From NCBI GenBank assembly GCA_019828565.1, contig JAHDYR010000004.1, positions 372,001-436,000 on the forward strand: a DNA stretch of 64,000 nt. The letters run 5' to 3'. Of the stretch, positions 36,800 through 46,483 are shown piece by piece; the first letter of the stretch is position 1, and each line of letters begins with the position of its first letter. The DNA is from Carpediemonas membranifera. Its lineage: Eukaryota; Fornicata. The notes beneath the pieces were generated by a model. That model saw only the letters and a list, made by a program, of their open reading frames with translations. It was not told the DNA's origin and made no database searches. A program made the translations under genes and the position numbers.

Positions 36800-38980
36800 A
36801 TGTCATCCGACAATGATGAGGCTACGTCCACATCCCACAGCATTCCGTTCGAACGAGCAGATATAGAGGTAACTGTGCATGATTTGGACATCGTGGATGC
36901 CGATGCGATCCCAATAGCAGATGAGGACGGGATTACGATCGAGAACACGCCCGCATCGCCGTCACTCAGTGGATTCGATGAAGAGAGGCCAACTAAGCGG
37001 CGCTGGGAGTTTGTTATCGTCTTCACGCCCAAGAAGAGGGCCAAGACGCTTTTCCAGAGCCTCGAGACTCTCATCCCCGGCGATCTTGCCGCGATCAAGG
37101 ACGCAAATGGCATTATGGCACGTCTCAACTCCCATGCAGGCTTGCGCCGTGGTTTTGTGGAGATCCTCACGGAGCAGGGGTTAGATGTGAAGCAGTCGGC
37201 ATACACAGATGGTTCGTCCGTCATCGTGCGACTGGGGGCCTCGAAGGCCACGCTGATGAATCTGGCAGAGAAGGAGGGTCTTGTGAAGGTGGGGACGGAC
37301 GGCTGGACACGCCGCTTCACCGTTGCCTCGGCCCGTCTGTTCCGGCATACGGAGCACGGCGACCTGTTCACCGCGAGGGAGCGGCAGGAGCTCATCCTCA
37401 ACGCCGTCTACACCTCTCCTCTGTTCAAGCACAGCCAGGGCTTCCGGCTCGAGCGAGTGGTGGCCGCCGCCGTACCCCTCCACAACCCCGAGGAGCTCGC
37501 GGGATTCTACCGACCGTGGCTGAAGTGCCTGACGCTGTCCCAGCACGCCAAGCTTCTGGACCGCGTGGACGCGTACATGGGGGAGGAGGTGGCCTTCTAC
37601 TTCGCCTTCATGGTCCACTACACGCGCTGGCTCATCCCACTCACTGTAATCGGGGGCGCCATGGCTGTGCTGAAGATCTCGAGCACGCTGGACTCATCAT
37701 TGCTCATCCCGACCTTCGATCTCCTCGTGATGGTCTGGATGATGGCCTTCCTGGAAGTCTGGCGCCGCCATGAGAAGAAGTACGCATACCGCTGGGGCAC
37801 GCTGGACAAGTCCTTCAACACGGGCAGGGTAAGACCCCAGTTCGACGGGAGGGTGCAGTTTAACGAGAACACGGGCCGGTACGAGCGGGTCTTTCCCCCG
37901 TGGAAGCGACGGGCGCGGCAGCTCTTCGTCTCTCTCCCCGCCCAGGGCGTCTGTCTTGGTCTTATCCTGCTGATGCTGTACATAGCGATCAATACGGGCG
38001 CCGTGGTGGCCCTGGTGCCGTATCTACGGGTCGTCAACTGGGTCATCAGCCCTCTGCTGTACGGCATCTTCATCCCGCTGTTCAGGGCCATCTACCGCCG
38101 CATGGCGATATTCTTCAACGGCTACGAGAACCACGAGACGGTGGAGCTCTTCGAGATGTCCCTTGCATGGAAGCTCTTCATCGTCCACTTCATCACCATC
38201 AACGTCCCCATCGCCTACGCCGCCTTCGTGGTGAAGTCCGCCGACCAGGTCCGCTCCCTGATCATCGGGTCGTTCGTCGTCTCGCAGTTTACCGGCTTAT
38301 TTGCCGAACTATTCATGCCTCTGCTCAAGAAGTTCCAGGCCCACGTCCAGTCCAAGTTCGTTCTCAAGAACAAGGGCTCTGAGCCCAACCGGCCCAGCGC
38401 GGTCCGGCAGTATTACAGCTGGGTGTACTACCGCTCGGACGATATGGTTGACATGACGAACCAGATCTGCGCCATAGTCCTGCTCAGCCACCCATTCCCT
38501 CTTGTAGCCGGGCTGGCACTGATTAATAACATGTTTGAGATCAAGACGGACATGTTCAAGCTCGTCCGGCTGTGCCAGCGCCCCGTTGCGGCCCCCAGCC
38601 AGAGCCTCTACCCCTGGAGCGGCATACTGCTCGTCATCTCATTCCTGGCCGTCATCACTAACGCACTGTACATATCCGGATCACAGATGTCCTGGTTCGT
38701 CAAGCTGCCAGCATCACAGCGATTTATCGTTGGTGTCGTCATCGAGCATATCGTCATCGTCGCCAAGGTCGCATTTATTTTTATTACACCAGCGACACCC
38801 CGCAAGATCGCCAAGAAGATCAAGGAGAACCGGGTTCGCCAGCAGCGGGAGATGCTGAGCCCCGCCCCGACGGCCCCGGCCCTGTCCATCCTGCTCGACG
38901 GGGAGGGCACCGGGTATACGACGTCGCATGCATCCGATATTCTCGATGAGGAGGAGGATGATACCGAGATCAGCCTGTAA
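36800..38980 (+). CDS. anoctamin/TMEM16-family membrane protein
   Basis: ATG at 36800, 726 aa. The cytosolic N-terminus (about 1-255) begins with an acidic Ser/Thr-rich stretch. About eight to ten hydrophobic segments follow, among them RWLIPLTVIGGAMAVL, LGLILLMLYIAINTGAVVAL and FGSHMAIFF-like loops. The TM7-8 signature is HPFPLVAGLALINNMFEIKT then DMFKL. It matches the family FPLAP..N..EIR.D motif, whose Glu and Asp bind Ca2+. Members are Ca2+-activated chloride channels or lipid scramblases; which of these cannot be told. The C-terminus is acidic (ILDEEEDDTEISL). TGTAAA overlaps the stop codon. Confidence 0.9.
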   Translation: MSSDNDEATSTSHSIPFERADIEVTVHDLDIVDADAIPIADEDGITIENTPASPSLSGFDEERPTKRRWEFVIVFTPKKRAKTLFQSLETLIPGDLAAIKDANGIMARLNSHAGLRRGFVEILTEQGLDVKQSAYTDGSSVIVRLGASKATLMNLAEKEGLVKVGTDGWTRRFTVASARLFRHTEHGDLFTARERQELILNAVYTSPLFKHSQGFRLERVVAAAVPLHNPEELAGFYRPWLKCLTLSQHAKLLDRVDAYMGEEVAFYFAFMVHYTRWLIPLTVIGGAMAVLKISSTLDSSLLIPTFDLLVMVWMMAFLEVWRRHEKKYAYRWGTLDKSFNTGRVRPQFDGRVQFNENTGRYERVFPPWKRRARQLFVSLPAQGVCLGLILLMLYIAINTGAVVALVPYLRVVNWVISPLLYGIFIPLFRAIYRRMAIFFNGYENHETVELFEMSLAWKLFIVHFITINVPIAYAAFVVKSADQVRSLIIGSFVVSQFTGLFAELFMPLLKKFQAHVQSKFVLKNKGSEPNRPSAVRQYYSWVYYRSDDMVDMTNQICAIVLLSHPFPLVAGLALINNMFEIKTDMFKLVRLCQRPVAAPSQSLYPWSGILLVISFLAVITNALYISGSQMSWFVKLPASQRFIVGVVIEHIVIVAKVAFIFITPATPRKIAKKIKENRVRQQREMLSPAPTAPALSILLDGEGTGYTTSHASDILDEEEDDTEISL

Positions 38981-39206
38981 ATTATTCATTCATGGGGAGA
39001 GGACGGCGTGTCTGAGGTTGACTGGAAAATCATGCGGGGACTGGAAATGAAGCTCTGCCTGCAGCGTTCTATACCCCAGACTAGAGAGCAACCACGTTAT
39101 TTCGTCCCAATGCGTCGTGCTACGCCTCGCTTGGAAGGAGCTGCATTTTTTCCTACAATTTTTTCTTGCACTTTTTTTTTCATGCTCGCAACAGTCCTCG
39201 TCCCGA

Positions 39207-39628
39207 ATGGTCCGTTCTAGCGTACTTTTAGACTTATTCAGGCTTTCAAGCGTTTCGTTCAGGTTGGTCGCCTCTGTGTCGTCAACTACGGCGCCGAAGT
39301 TGGCAAGCTCTGTGTCATTGTCGACATTGTTGACGCTTCCCGCGTTATCGTTGACGGCCCCACCACTGGCTTCGAGCGTAAGGTCATGTCCCTTAAGGCT
39401 CTGTCCCTGACCAAGGTTACTGCCGATGTTTCCCGTGGCATCCGCCAGAAGAAGCTCGCCGCCGCCCTTGAGGAGCAGAAGGTGATTGAGAAGTTCAACG
39501 AGTCCACCTGGGGCCAGAAGAAGCTCGCTGCCGCCAAGCGCGCCTCTCTTAACGATTTTGACCGCTTCAAGGTTATGCTTCTCAAGAAGGAGCGCTCCGT
39601 CGCCATCAAGAAGGCCATGAAGCAGTAA
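39207..39628 (+). CDS. RPL14: 60S ribosomal protein eL14 (L14e), one intron
   Basis: Exon 1 is just ATG (39207-39209), followed by a 32-nt intron (39210-39241) and exon 2 (39242-39628). The product is 129 aa. It reads MAFKRFVQVGRLCVVNYG, then GKLCVIVDIVDASRVIVDG, then ALSLTKVTADVSRGIRQKK, the typical KOW-containing eL14. The intron right after the start codon is inferred because no in-frame ATG exists upstream of FKRFVQ without a stop. Its donor (GTCCGT) is less typical than other introns here; its acceptor end is CTTATTCAG. TGTAAAGG lies 14 nt after the stop. Long T runs lie just upstream of the start (39168-39180). Confidence 0.9.
39210..39241 (+). other. 32-nt spliceosomal intron (eL14)
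   Basis: GT...AG, phase 0 after the ATG. Donor GTCCGTTC, acceptor ACTTATTCAG. Confidence 0.75.
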
Positions 39629-39887
39629 ATCTACCCTACGGTGTAAAGGTACGCGTTATTAATGTTCTAGCTCTGTTCCGAGGGATACTGGTGTCTTGGG
39701 GAGACTGGAGGACGGGTTGAGTGTCTCCCCTCAAAGAGCCAAGCCGCGAATGCGCGATTTTGACCCGTAAAAACCACAGCCGTGCTTCCGAGGCTGTCTT
39801 AGGGACAGTGCCGCCCACACAAGCACCGGATATCCCGATATTCAGCTACTTTTTTTTCTGCATGAAGAAAAGTTGTCGAGACAGCTG

Positions 39888-40601
39888 ATGGCTAACCTTG
39901 CCAAGAACCCCGTCGTTAAGCTTTACCTTACCCTTTACAACATTGCCTCCTTCATTGGCTGGGGCTGCGGCCTCGTGTTCACCATCCAGGCGCTCGCCTG
40001 CAAGCAGGACTTCTCTCAGTCCTTCGCTCTTGCCTTCCCCTACATCCAGATCTTCCAGACCACCATGCTCCTTGAGGTCGTCCACTCCCTGATCGGTTTC
40101 GTCCGCTCTCCCTTCATGACGACGCTCATGCAGGTCCTCTCCCGCATCTTCCTCGTGTGGGTCATCCTCTTCCCCACCAACGCCGTCACCGAGGCCGTCC
40201 GCGTCTTCCCCTCTGTCAGCACCATGTTCATCGCCTGGAGCATCACCGAATGTGTCCGCTACTCCTTCTACGCCATCAACCTCTGGACCACCGTCCCCTG
40301 GCCTCTCCAGTGGGTCCGCTACTCCGCCTTCTTCATCCTCTACCCTCTCGGCGCCGGATCCGAGATGGTCTGCGCTCTGTACGCCGCCTACCTCTACCTC
40401 AAGAACCCCGAGCTCGAGATGTTCGCCGTCCCCATCGGCAGCACCGGCTACACTCTCAAGGCCTCTTACCTCATCCTGGCCGGGTGCTCCACCTACATCC
40501 CTGGCTTCCCCAAGCTTTACTTCTACATGGTCAGCCAGCGCAAGAAGATCATGCGCAAGCACCGCGAGGAGAAGAAGCAGGTCTCTAAGAAGTCCGAGTA
40601 A
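39888..40601 (+). CDS. 3-hydroxyacyl-CoA dehydratase (PTPLA/HACD/Phs1 family)
   Basis: The first usable ATG is 39888 (an earlier ATG at 39862 is in another frame and stops quickly). 237 aa with about six membrane spans. The signature region reads LLEVVHSLIGFVRS, WSITECVRYSFYAINLW, then VRYSAFFILYPLGAGSE. In the last, Tyr and Glu seven residues apart match the catalytic Tyr149/Glu156 pair of yeast Phs1. It removes water from 3-hydroxyacyl-CoA in very-long-chain fatty-acid elongation in the ER. The Lys-rich C-terminal tail (KKIMRKHREEKKQ) ends KKSE, close to an ER-retrieval signal. Confidence 0.93.
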   Translation: MANLAKNPVVKLYLTLYNIASFIGWGCGLVFTIQALACKQDFSQSFALAFPYIQIFQTTMLLEVVHSLIGFVRSPFMTTLMQVLSRIFLVWVILFPTNAVTEAVRVFPSVSTMFIAWSITECVRYSFYAINLWTTVPWPLQWVRYSAFFILYPLGAGSEMVCALYAAYLYLKNPELEMFAVPIGSTGYTLKASYLILAGCSTYIPGFPKLYFYMVSQRKKIMRKHREEKKQVSKKSE

Positions 40602-40804
40602 GCTCTGTTGATGATAATAAAGTTAAGAAAGATGCTGGGGGCGAGTTAGTAGTGGTTTGGCCGACCATTCTTAGCAGCTGCCCGGTCGTGCGAAGTCCAC
40701 GGTGGGTTTGAGTCGGCACACCCCCAGAATTTAACCAGTGGCAGTGCAGCATCAGCGGGCCCTGCATTACGCCATCGGGGCTGTGTCTCATGGGGTTAAC
40801 TGGG

Positions 40805-41278
40805 TGTGCCGCGCTAAGTAGGGATACAGCCAACAGTAAATGAGTTTCTAAACAAGTACAACCGCGTCAAACCAACGGTGATCAACCTGCGGCCAGAAGG
40901 CTCTAACATCCCGATGTGCGCGTCCAAGGCCGTCACATTCCTGGCGTCCGCTGGTGCGAGCCTCTGGCTGTGCCGCGCAGGATTAGAATAAATGAGTCTA
41001 AAGTCAAGTTCAAGGAGGAACAGTACAAGCACTATCGCGTCAAACCAACTGTGATCAATCCGCGGCCGGATGGCTCCAACATCCCAATGTGCGCGTCCAA
41101 AGCTGCAGCATTCCTAGTTTCTGCTGGAGAGAGAACCAAGATCCCACCCAGAACCGTCGCTCTTACCATCGCCGACGCCCTCATGTCCGCTACCCTTCTG
41201 GTGTACGACAGGTGGGCCGTCAGACTGAACCTGTTCAGTCCTCTGGAGTTCATCCCAGGGGGGTCGACAGCCTAAGTC
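40805..41278 (+). pseudogene. small gene with a partial tandem duplication
   Basis: Two copies of a coding segment lie about 152-173 nt apart. Copy 1 reads YNRVKPTVINLRPEGSNIPM then CASKAVTFLASAG and is closed by TAA at 40990. Copy 2 reads HYRVKPTVINPRPDGSNIPM then CASKAAAFLVSAG and continues ERTKIPPRTVALTIADALMS to a stop at 41275. Copy 1 is therefore a truncated duplicate. No ATG is in frame close to copy 2, so an upstream exon is likely. The hydrophobic/basic pattern is faintly like an Alba domain, but I do not claim this. Confidence 0.5.
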
Positions 41279-41372
41279 ACCTTTGCATGAATCCTCCACA
41301 TAAACCCTCTAAATACCACTCTGGCTGTGCCATAATCTGCACATCAGCTTTTGCCGTCCACCGTTCCAAGTG

Positions 41373-42585
41373 ATGAACAAGAACACGGTACGGAACGCAG
41401 TTTGCATAATTCCGAACCGTCTATACTTCGTGAGCCTTACGACAGTTCCACCTGACACGGATGACGCGCATTACTTCTCAACTGACCAAACACTCATCTA
41501 TGAACCTTTTGAACTCGATTTCGGCCCATTGAATGCGGGCCGGTTATACAAGTATTGCTGCATGGTTACAGCCAAGCTCAGAAGTCCACAATACAAAGAC
41601 AAACGCATCTTTGTTGTAACATCGCTCGACGGCCAAAAACGGGCAAATGCTGCGGTGCTCATCGTTGCATACGCCGTCCTGATACTCAAGAGGACCCCAG
41701 AGGAGGCATACCGCCCGTTCCTGGGCTGTTATCCCCCCTTTGTCCCATTCCGCGACGCCAGCACCGCCGTCTCCACATTCAACCTCACCGTCCTCGACTG
41801 CGTCCGGGGCCTCGGCAGGGCTGTCTCAGCGGGTCTGTTCGACATCCAGACCTTCGACGTGGACTCCTACCAGTTCTACGAGCGGGTGGAGAATGGCGAC
41901 ATGAACTGGATAGTCCCCTCCCGATTCCTGGCATTCGCCGGCCCCAGTGCCAAGCCAGGCCCCCACGACCACCCGTTCACGCCCGAGGACTACGTGCCGT
42001 ACTTCAAGAAGCACGGACTCAAGGGCGTCGTGAGGCTGAACAAGAAGCTCTACAGTCGGACCTCGTTTACCCGGCACGGCATCGACCACCTTGACATCTA
42101 CTTCCCGGACGGCGCAGTGCCTCCCGAGGACCTCGTGCGCCGCTTCCTGGAGTACTGCGAGTCGACTGACGGCCCGATCGCCGTCCACTGTTGGTACCAC
42201 ACCACCCTCTCACACAGGCAAGGCCGGGCTTGGCCGCACAGGCACCCTCATCGCGTGCTACCTGATGAAACACCACCGCTTCACTGCCGCCGAGGTGATT
42301 GGCTTCATCCGTATCATGCGGCCCGGGTCCATCATCGGGCCGCAGCAGCACTTCCTCCAGCACATCCAGCAGCGGCTGTGGCACGAGGGCGAGCGGTATC
42401 TGAAGAAGAAGAATGCAGGAGCGGCGGCACTGCTGTCCCCGGAGGCGCCCTTGGTCAAGGAGGACCTCATCGCCGGCATCGAGCGGATGACTGTTCGGGA
42501 CCACCCCCATAGCCCCCACAAGGCCGGGGCAGCCCACAAGGACCCGGCGGTGGTGCCGACGACACCCGGTATGTACAAGAGATAG
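41373..42585 (+). CDS. CDC14: CDC14-type dual-specificity phosphatase, one intron
   Basis: ATG 41373; exons 41373-42189 and 42218-42585; 394 aa. Removing a 28-nt intron restores [18 protein letters not shown], the CDC14/PTP signature with catalytic Cys and Arg. The N-terminal half is the DSPn domain ([51 protein letters not shown]). [17 protein letters not shown] follows the loop, as in other CDC14s. The frame without splicing stays open to 42512 but loses the P-loop. CDC14 acts in mitotic exit or ciliary functions depending on lineage. AGTAAAGG lies ~28 nt after the stop. Confidence 0.93.
42190..42217 (+). other. 28-nt spliceosomal intron (CDC14)
   Basis: Donor GTTGGTAC, acceptor CTCACACAG, phase 1. 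It splits the codon of the catalytic cysteine (T|GC). A length of 28 nt shifts the frame, so splicing is required. Confidence 0.9.
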
Positions 42586-42732
42586 ATCAAAGACGGTGGA
42601 TGATGGACACGAAGTAAAGGAATGATATGACGCAGTGGGAGAGGCAACGTGGGGATGCTGGGGGTCACACCGTTTGAATTACTCATTGTTTGCGCAAACC
42701 TGTCAAAACATCATTTCTTCCTATTCGCCTGA

Positions 42733-43476
42733 ATGCCGCGTCCTCCGCGCCAGCCAAAAGAGAAATTGGCATTTGACTCTCTATCGGAGCTTCGCAACTA
42801 TGTATTTTCCGAGGACACCGAGTGGAACACGAGCTGGAACAAAACAGGCGGTGGCGTCCGTCTCAATGGCGGAAAGAACGGGATAATGTCGGAAATGTGG
42901 AAGTGCAAGTGTGAGGCATGTAATGCCATCTACTGGATTGGTTCACAGCCCGATTCGACGGGGAAATGGCCCCTCTGGAAGATGGAGACACACTGCGACG
43001 TGGCACACAAGCATAACCCACCAAAACTGGCGTATAAGACGACCGAGGACGGCCGTAGGTGCCGTGGGCCTGGGTTGGACCCTTTTGCGCCACCTCCAGT
43101 GCCCAGTGAGGTTGCAGAGAGTGCGCCGCAGCCCGTGGTGAGTGAGAACAACGTATACCAGTACGTCCGCATGTCTCAGAAGCGCAGCATGTCCCGTAAG
43201 CGGCAACCCAAGCGGCTCCAGCGCAGTGCGCCACCACTGATCCAACAGCCCGAAGCGATGCAGCTGCCCCAGGCCCCCGCCGTGCCAGTGCCCCTGCCCC
43301 CGGGATGCGAGGTCAACAGTGAGGAGAGCGACATCGACCCACAGAACCTGCCGCTGCTGCCCGCGTCCAAGGACAGTGAGGGCGGGGTTCCGGACAGGGT
43401 GGTGTTCCCCATGGACGAGCCGGACGACAGGCCCCTAAACGTGCCGCCCTTCGTCCCCGTCGCCAAGAGCACTTGA
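42733..43476 (+). CDS. zinc-finger-like protein, unrecognised
   Basis: ATG at 42733, 247 aa. Residues 15-105 hold a compact domain with MWKCKCEACNAIYWIGSQ and METHCDVAHKHNP. The spacing of Cys and His (CxCxxC...H.C...H.H) suggests zinc binding, in the style of WRKY/GCM/FLYWCH or transposase-derived fingers. The C-terminal half is low-complexity: basic (KRSMSRKRQPKRLQR), then Pro-rich and acidic. Possibly a DNA-binding protein. ACATAAACACC follows the stop. Confidence 0.6.
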   Translation: MPRPPRQPKEKLAFDSLSELRNYVFSEDTEWNTSWNKTGGGVRLNGGKNGIMSEMWKCKCEACNAIYWIGSQPDSTGKWPLWKMETHCDVAHKHNPPKLAYKTTEDGRRCRGPGLDPFAPPPVPSEVAESAPQPVVSENNVYQYVRMSQKRSMSRKRQPKRLQRSAPPLIQQPEAMQLPQAPAVPVPLPPGCEVNSEESDIDPQNLPLLPASKDSEGGVPDRVVFPMDEPDDRPLNVPPFVPVAKST

Positions 43477-43594
43477 TCATATGATACATAAACACCAAGC
43501 ATCCGCGTCATCTTCGCAGATGAGGCAGTTGGCTGAATCGTTTAAGCAGAGTCAAAAGACAAAAAAGTTTATCCATCCATCATTTTCACCTCAC

Positions 43595-44326
43595 TTAAGC
43601 CACGCGCGGGGGGACGAACTCGCGAGTCCACTCTTGCTTGTCCTGAGTGCAGTCGGTGCTCCGGTGGCCCCAGCCGCCGCAGTTGTAGCAACGGGTGCCC
43701 TTATCAGAGTCGGGGCACTCGTCAGCGGTGTGGCCGTAGTTGCCGCACGTGAAGCAGGTGATGTCGCTGCGGTCACGGCGCCCGCGGTAGGGGGCATCGC
43801 GGCCACCACGGCGTCCACCGCTGGGGGCGTTGGGGCACTCAGCGGCACGGTGGCCAGACTGGCCACAGTTGAAGCAAGCACGGTCGTTGTTGCCGTGAGC
43901 GGGCTCAGAGCAGTCGGCAGAAAGGTGGCCGGTCTTGCCACAGTTGAAGCAACGGCGCTCGTCGTAGGACTCGGGGCACTCAGCAGCGCGGTGGCCAGGC
44001 TTACCGCACTTGAAGCAGCGGGGGCCGCCACGGCGGTCGCCACGGGATTCGTCGCGGGGCTCAGGGCACTCGAAGGCGCGGTGGCCGGGCTTGCCACAGT
44101 TGAAGCAAGTCTGCTCTCTACGGCCGCTGAAACGTCTCTCATCGTCTCTGTCACCAGGCTCGGGGCACTCAAAGGCACGGTGGCCGGGCTTGCCGCACTT
44201 GAAGCAAACATTGCTGCGGCCGCCGCCACGAGGGCCGTTGTCGCGCTCTCTCTTGGGCTCAGGGCACTCAAAAGCCCGGTGGCCAGGCTGTCCACAGTTA
44301 AAACACGTCCGCGTATCCCGCTCCAT
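43595..44326 (-). CDS. CCHC zinc-knuckle protein with eight knuckles (CNBP/Gis2-like)
   Basis: The ATG at 44326 gives 243 aa. An in-frame ATG at 44377 would add 17 non-knuckle residues. Eight CX2CX4HX4C knuckles are spaced by Arg/Gly/Glu/Asp linkers, e.g. CFNCGQPGHRAFEC, CFKCGKPGHRAFEC, CFNCGKTGHLSADC, CFTCGNYGHTADEC and CYNCGGWGHRSTDC. RGG-type patches occur between (GPRGGGRS, GGRRGGRD). Proteins of this kind (CNBP, Gis2, trypanosome UMSBP) bind single-stranded RNA or DNA. It is a host gene rather than a gag, having no capsid region. ATAAAC occurs ~30 nt after the stop. Confidence 0.9.
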   Translation of the reverse strand: MERDTRTCFNCGQPGHRAFECPEPKRERDNGPRGGGRSNVCFKCGKPGHRAFECPEPGDRDDERRFSGRREQTCFNCGKPGHRAFECPEPRDESRGDRRGGPRCFKCGKPGHRAAECPESYDERRCFNCGKTGHLSADCSEPAHGNNDRACFNCGQSGHRAAECPNAPSGGRRGGRDAPYRGRRDRSDITCFTCGNYGHTADECPDSDKGTRCYNCGGWGHRSTDCTQDKQEWTREFVPPRVA

Positions 44327-44689
44327 CACTATCGCAATGAGACTAGCTGTCTGTTGCAGAGAGAAAACCCTCGTCATTTCGAAAAAGGTGGAAACTATTT
44401 GGGCAGTTGGTGTGCCAGTTTCTGTTGACGTGCGATGGTCAGGAGCGTGTTTTGAATGCCCTGTGTTTCTTTGAAATATTTCTTCGCCCTTCTGATTCTG
44501 CTGGTTATCACGAGACGATACTCCTCCCTTACAATCGTCAACGTAATTTTTCGCACGACCGCGACTGAAGCAGAGTCATCGTAGAGCAATCAACAATGAC
44601 GGGTAAAGCATGCGGCATTTACAGTTCCCCAGGACGACCCTGGTGATAAACTAAGAGACGGGTCAAGTAGCTGCTGGGATGATGGGGGC
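44327..44689. other. intergenic region, nothing recognised
   Basis: 363 nt upstream of the zinc-knuckle gene and downstream of the small hypothetical gene. AT-richer than the flanking genes. No RNA gene or repeat seen. Confidence 0.4.
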
Positions 44690-45094
44690 TCACTTCGGTG
44701 TCATTCTCTTCTTCATCAGGTCGATGCTGTCGCCCGGCCTGTCAAACTGGGGCGACTGACGTGGGATGGCGCGAGGCTCGGGGGGCATTGGATGTGCTCG
44801 CTTGAACAACGTAATCGCCCTTTCAATCATACTGTCACGATCATCCTTGTCTAGCTCCATGGAATTGGCAGGAATATAGCGCAGACCATCTTCGTCCTCC
44901 GAGCTAAACACGGCACTCATTAGATCACGCGGACTACTTCGTATCTGCGTTATTACAACAAGGAATCTGCCATGTTGTAGTGTAAAGATTATGTTCCCCG
45001 CTAGATCTACCGCTTTTCGCGGCGTCTCGCTGCTCATGACCGCGGTCAAATTCTCAGCCCGCAGAATATCTCTGCCGACAGAAGGGTCAGTCAT
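44690..45094 (-). CDS. small hypothetical protein, 134 aa
   Basis: ATG at 45094. Residues 25-65 look like beta strands (AGNIIFTLQHGRFLVVITQI). Then comes an acidic stretch (SSEDEDGLRYIP) and a helix (DDRDSMIERAITLFKRAHPM). No family recognised. It is divergent from the pseudouridine synthase gene 101 nt away, so the two may share a promoter region. Confidence 0.5.
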   Translation of the reverse strand: MTDPSVGRDILRAENLTAVMSSETPRKAVDLAGNIIFTLQHGRFLVVITQIRSSPRDLMSAVFSSEDEDGLRYIPANSMELDKDDRDSMIERAITLFKRAHPMPPEPRAIPRQSPQFDRPGDSIDLMKKRMTPK

Positions 45095-45195
45095 GCGCTA
45101 AAATACCGTGTCTGGCGGACCCCATCGGTGTGTCGGCCCGGTGATATAGCCTATAGTGCCAAGCCGGAGTGTGCAGTTTATGTCACTTCACGACG

Positions 45196-46483
45196 ATGGA
45201 TTACCGCTCAGCCGCAAGGAAGCTGCCCGAGGCCACGGGTGGCGAGAAACGGAAGTACTATGCGATGAAAAGCGCAGACAAGCTTGATGCTCCCGATGAA
45301 AGCGTCTCAATGGGCACCAAGCGCATGGTTGCTGTCATGATTGGCTATGTAGGTTTGTACGACACCGTACGATGACACAGGAACAGGTTACTACGGTCTT
45401 CAGATCCAGGAGGGCCCCGACGGTCTTCCTACTATCGAGGGCGAGGTCTTCAAGGCCCTTGTCGCAGCCGGTGCCGTATCCGAGGAGAACGCCGTCTCCG
45501 TCCACAAGATCAAGTGGTCCCGCACTGCACGGACGGATAAGGGCGTGCATGCGCTGAGAAATATCCTGGCGTGCAAGCTTGTTCTCTCCGAGGACCTTGT
45601 GGCCGCCGTCAACGCGCATCTCCCGCCCGCGGTCAGGATGTTTGGATACGCGCGGACAACCAAGTCATTCAACGCCAAGAACGCGTGCTGTGCGCGGACG
45701 TACAACTATGTCATCCCCGTCTCGGCGTTCAGACCCCTCGGCTCCGCTGAGGAGGTCAAGGCACGGTGGTCTGCAGCCGAGCAGGGCGAGCTTCCCGCAG
45801 CACTGCAGTGGGAGGGCGAGTGGGAGTTCAGCGACAGCACGCTGGCCCTGATCAACGACACGCTCGCCGGGTTTGTCGGCTTCCACAAGTTCCACAACTA
45901 CTCGAGCGGGATCAAGTTCGGGCAGCACCAGAGCACCCGTAACATCATCAGCTTCACCGCTGCTGCCCCCACTGTGGTGAACGGCGTCCCTGTCGTCGTA
46001 GCGACCGTTCACGGCGAGTCCTTTGTGTATAATCAAATCAGGAAAATGATCGGCGCCATGCTTGCGGTGGTGACAGCCCGCGGCCCGCCATCCCTGCTCG
46101 CGCTCTCCTTCAAGGACCACTCGATAAGAGTTCCCCTGGCCCCGGGTGAGTTCCTCCACCTCGAGCGGTGCCACTTCGACCACTACCACGAGACTCTCGT
46201 CGGGCACCCCAGACTCGACTTCGACGACTGTGACTCGGCCGTCGAGGAGTTCCGAGCGAACTTCATTCACCCTGCGATGGTCCAGAGCGCGCCAGTCATG
46301 GAGCAGTTTATGACCGAGATGGAGGACATGTTCGACGAGGTCGCCGCACTCGCACGGCAAGAGGAGGCCAAGGACGTCAAGCGGGCGACGATGGCGCGCT
46401 CAGTCCGACTTGAGCCGTTTGAGTATCTCCCGTCTGGGGATAAGGCGAGGCTGCGGGCGGAGATCGAGTTGTGGTCCGAGTAG
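45196..46483 (+). CDS. tRNA pseudouridine synthase, TruA/PUS1 family, one intron
   Basis: ATG 45196; exons 45196-45352 and 45381-46483; 419 aa. Splicing joins VAVMIGYVGTGYYGLQIQEG. The TruA signature WSRTARTDKGVHALRNIL carries the catalytic Asp (near residue 104). Further conserved parts: RTYNYVIPVSAF, FHNYSSGIKFGQHQSTRN and GESFVYNQIRKMIGAMLAVV. It isomerises uridines in tRNA (positions 27/28 and others in the PUS1 group). The C-terminal ~130 residues extend the core and are acidic or helical. TGTAAATAA follows the stop by 9 nt. Confidence 0.95.
45353..45380 (+). other. 28-nt spliceosomal intron (pseudouridine synthase)
   Basis: Donor GTTTGTAC, acceptor GATGACACAG, phase 1. Without removal the frame stops at 45375. 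Confidence 0.92.

Noticed and set aside
43481-44428. 315-codon plus-strand ORF, Ala/Val/Gly-rich and repetitive
   Set aside because: Antisense to the eight zinc knuckles. The apparent hydrophobic repeats are the complement of the CCHC repeat, not a membrane protein.
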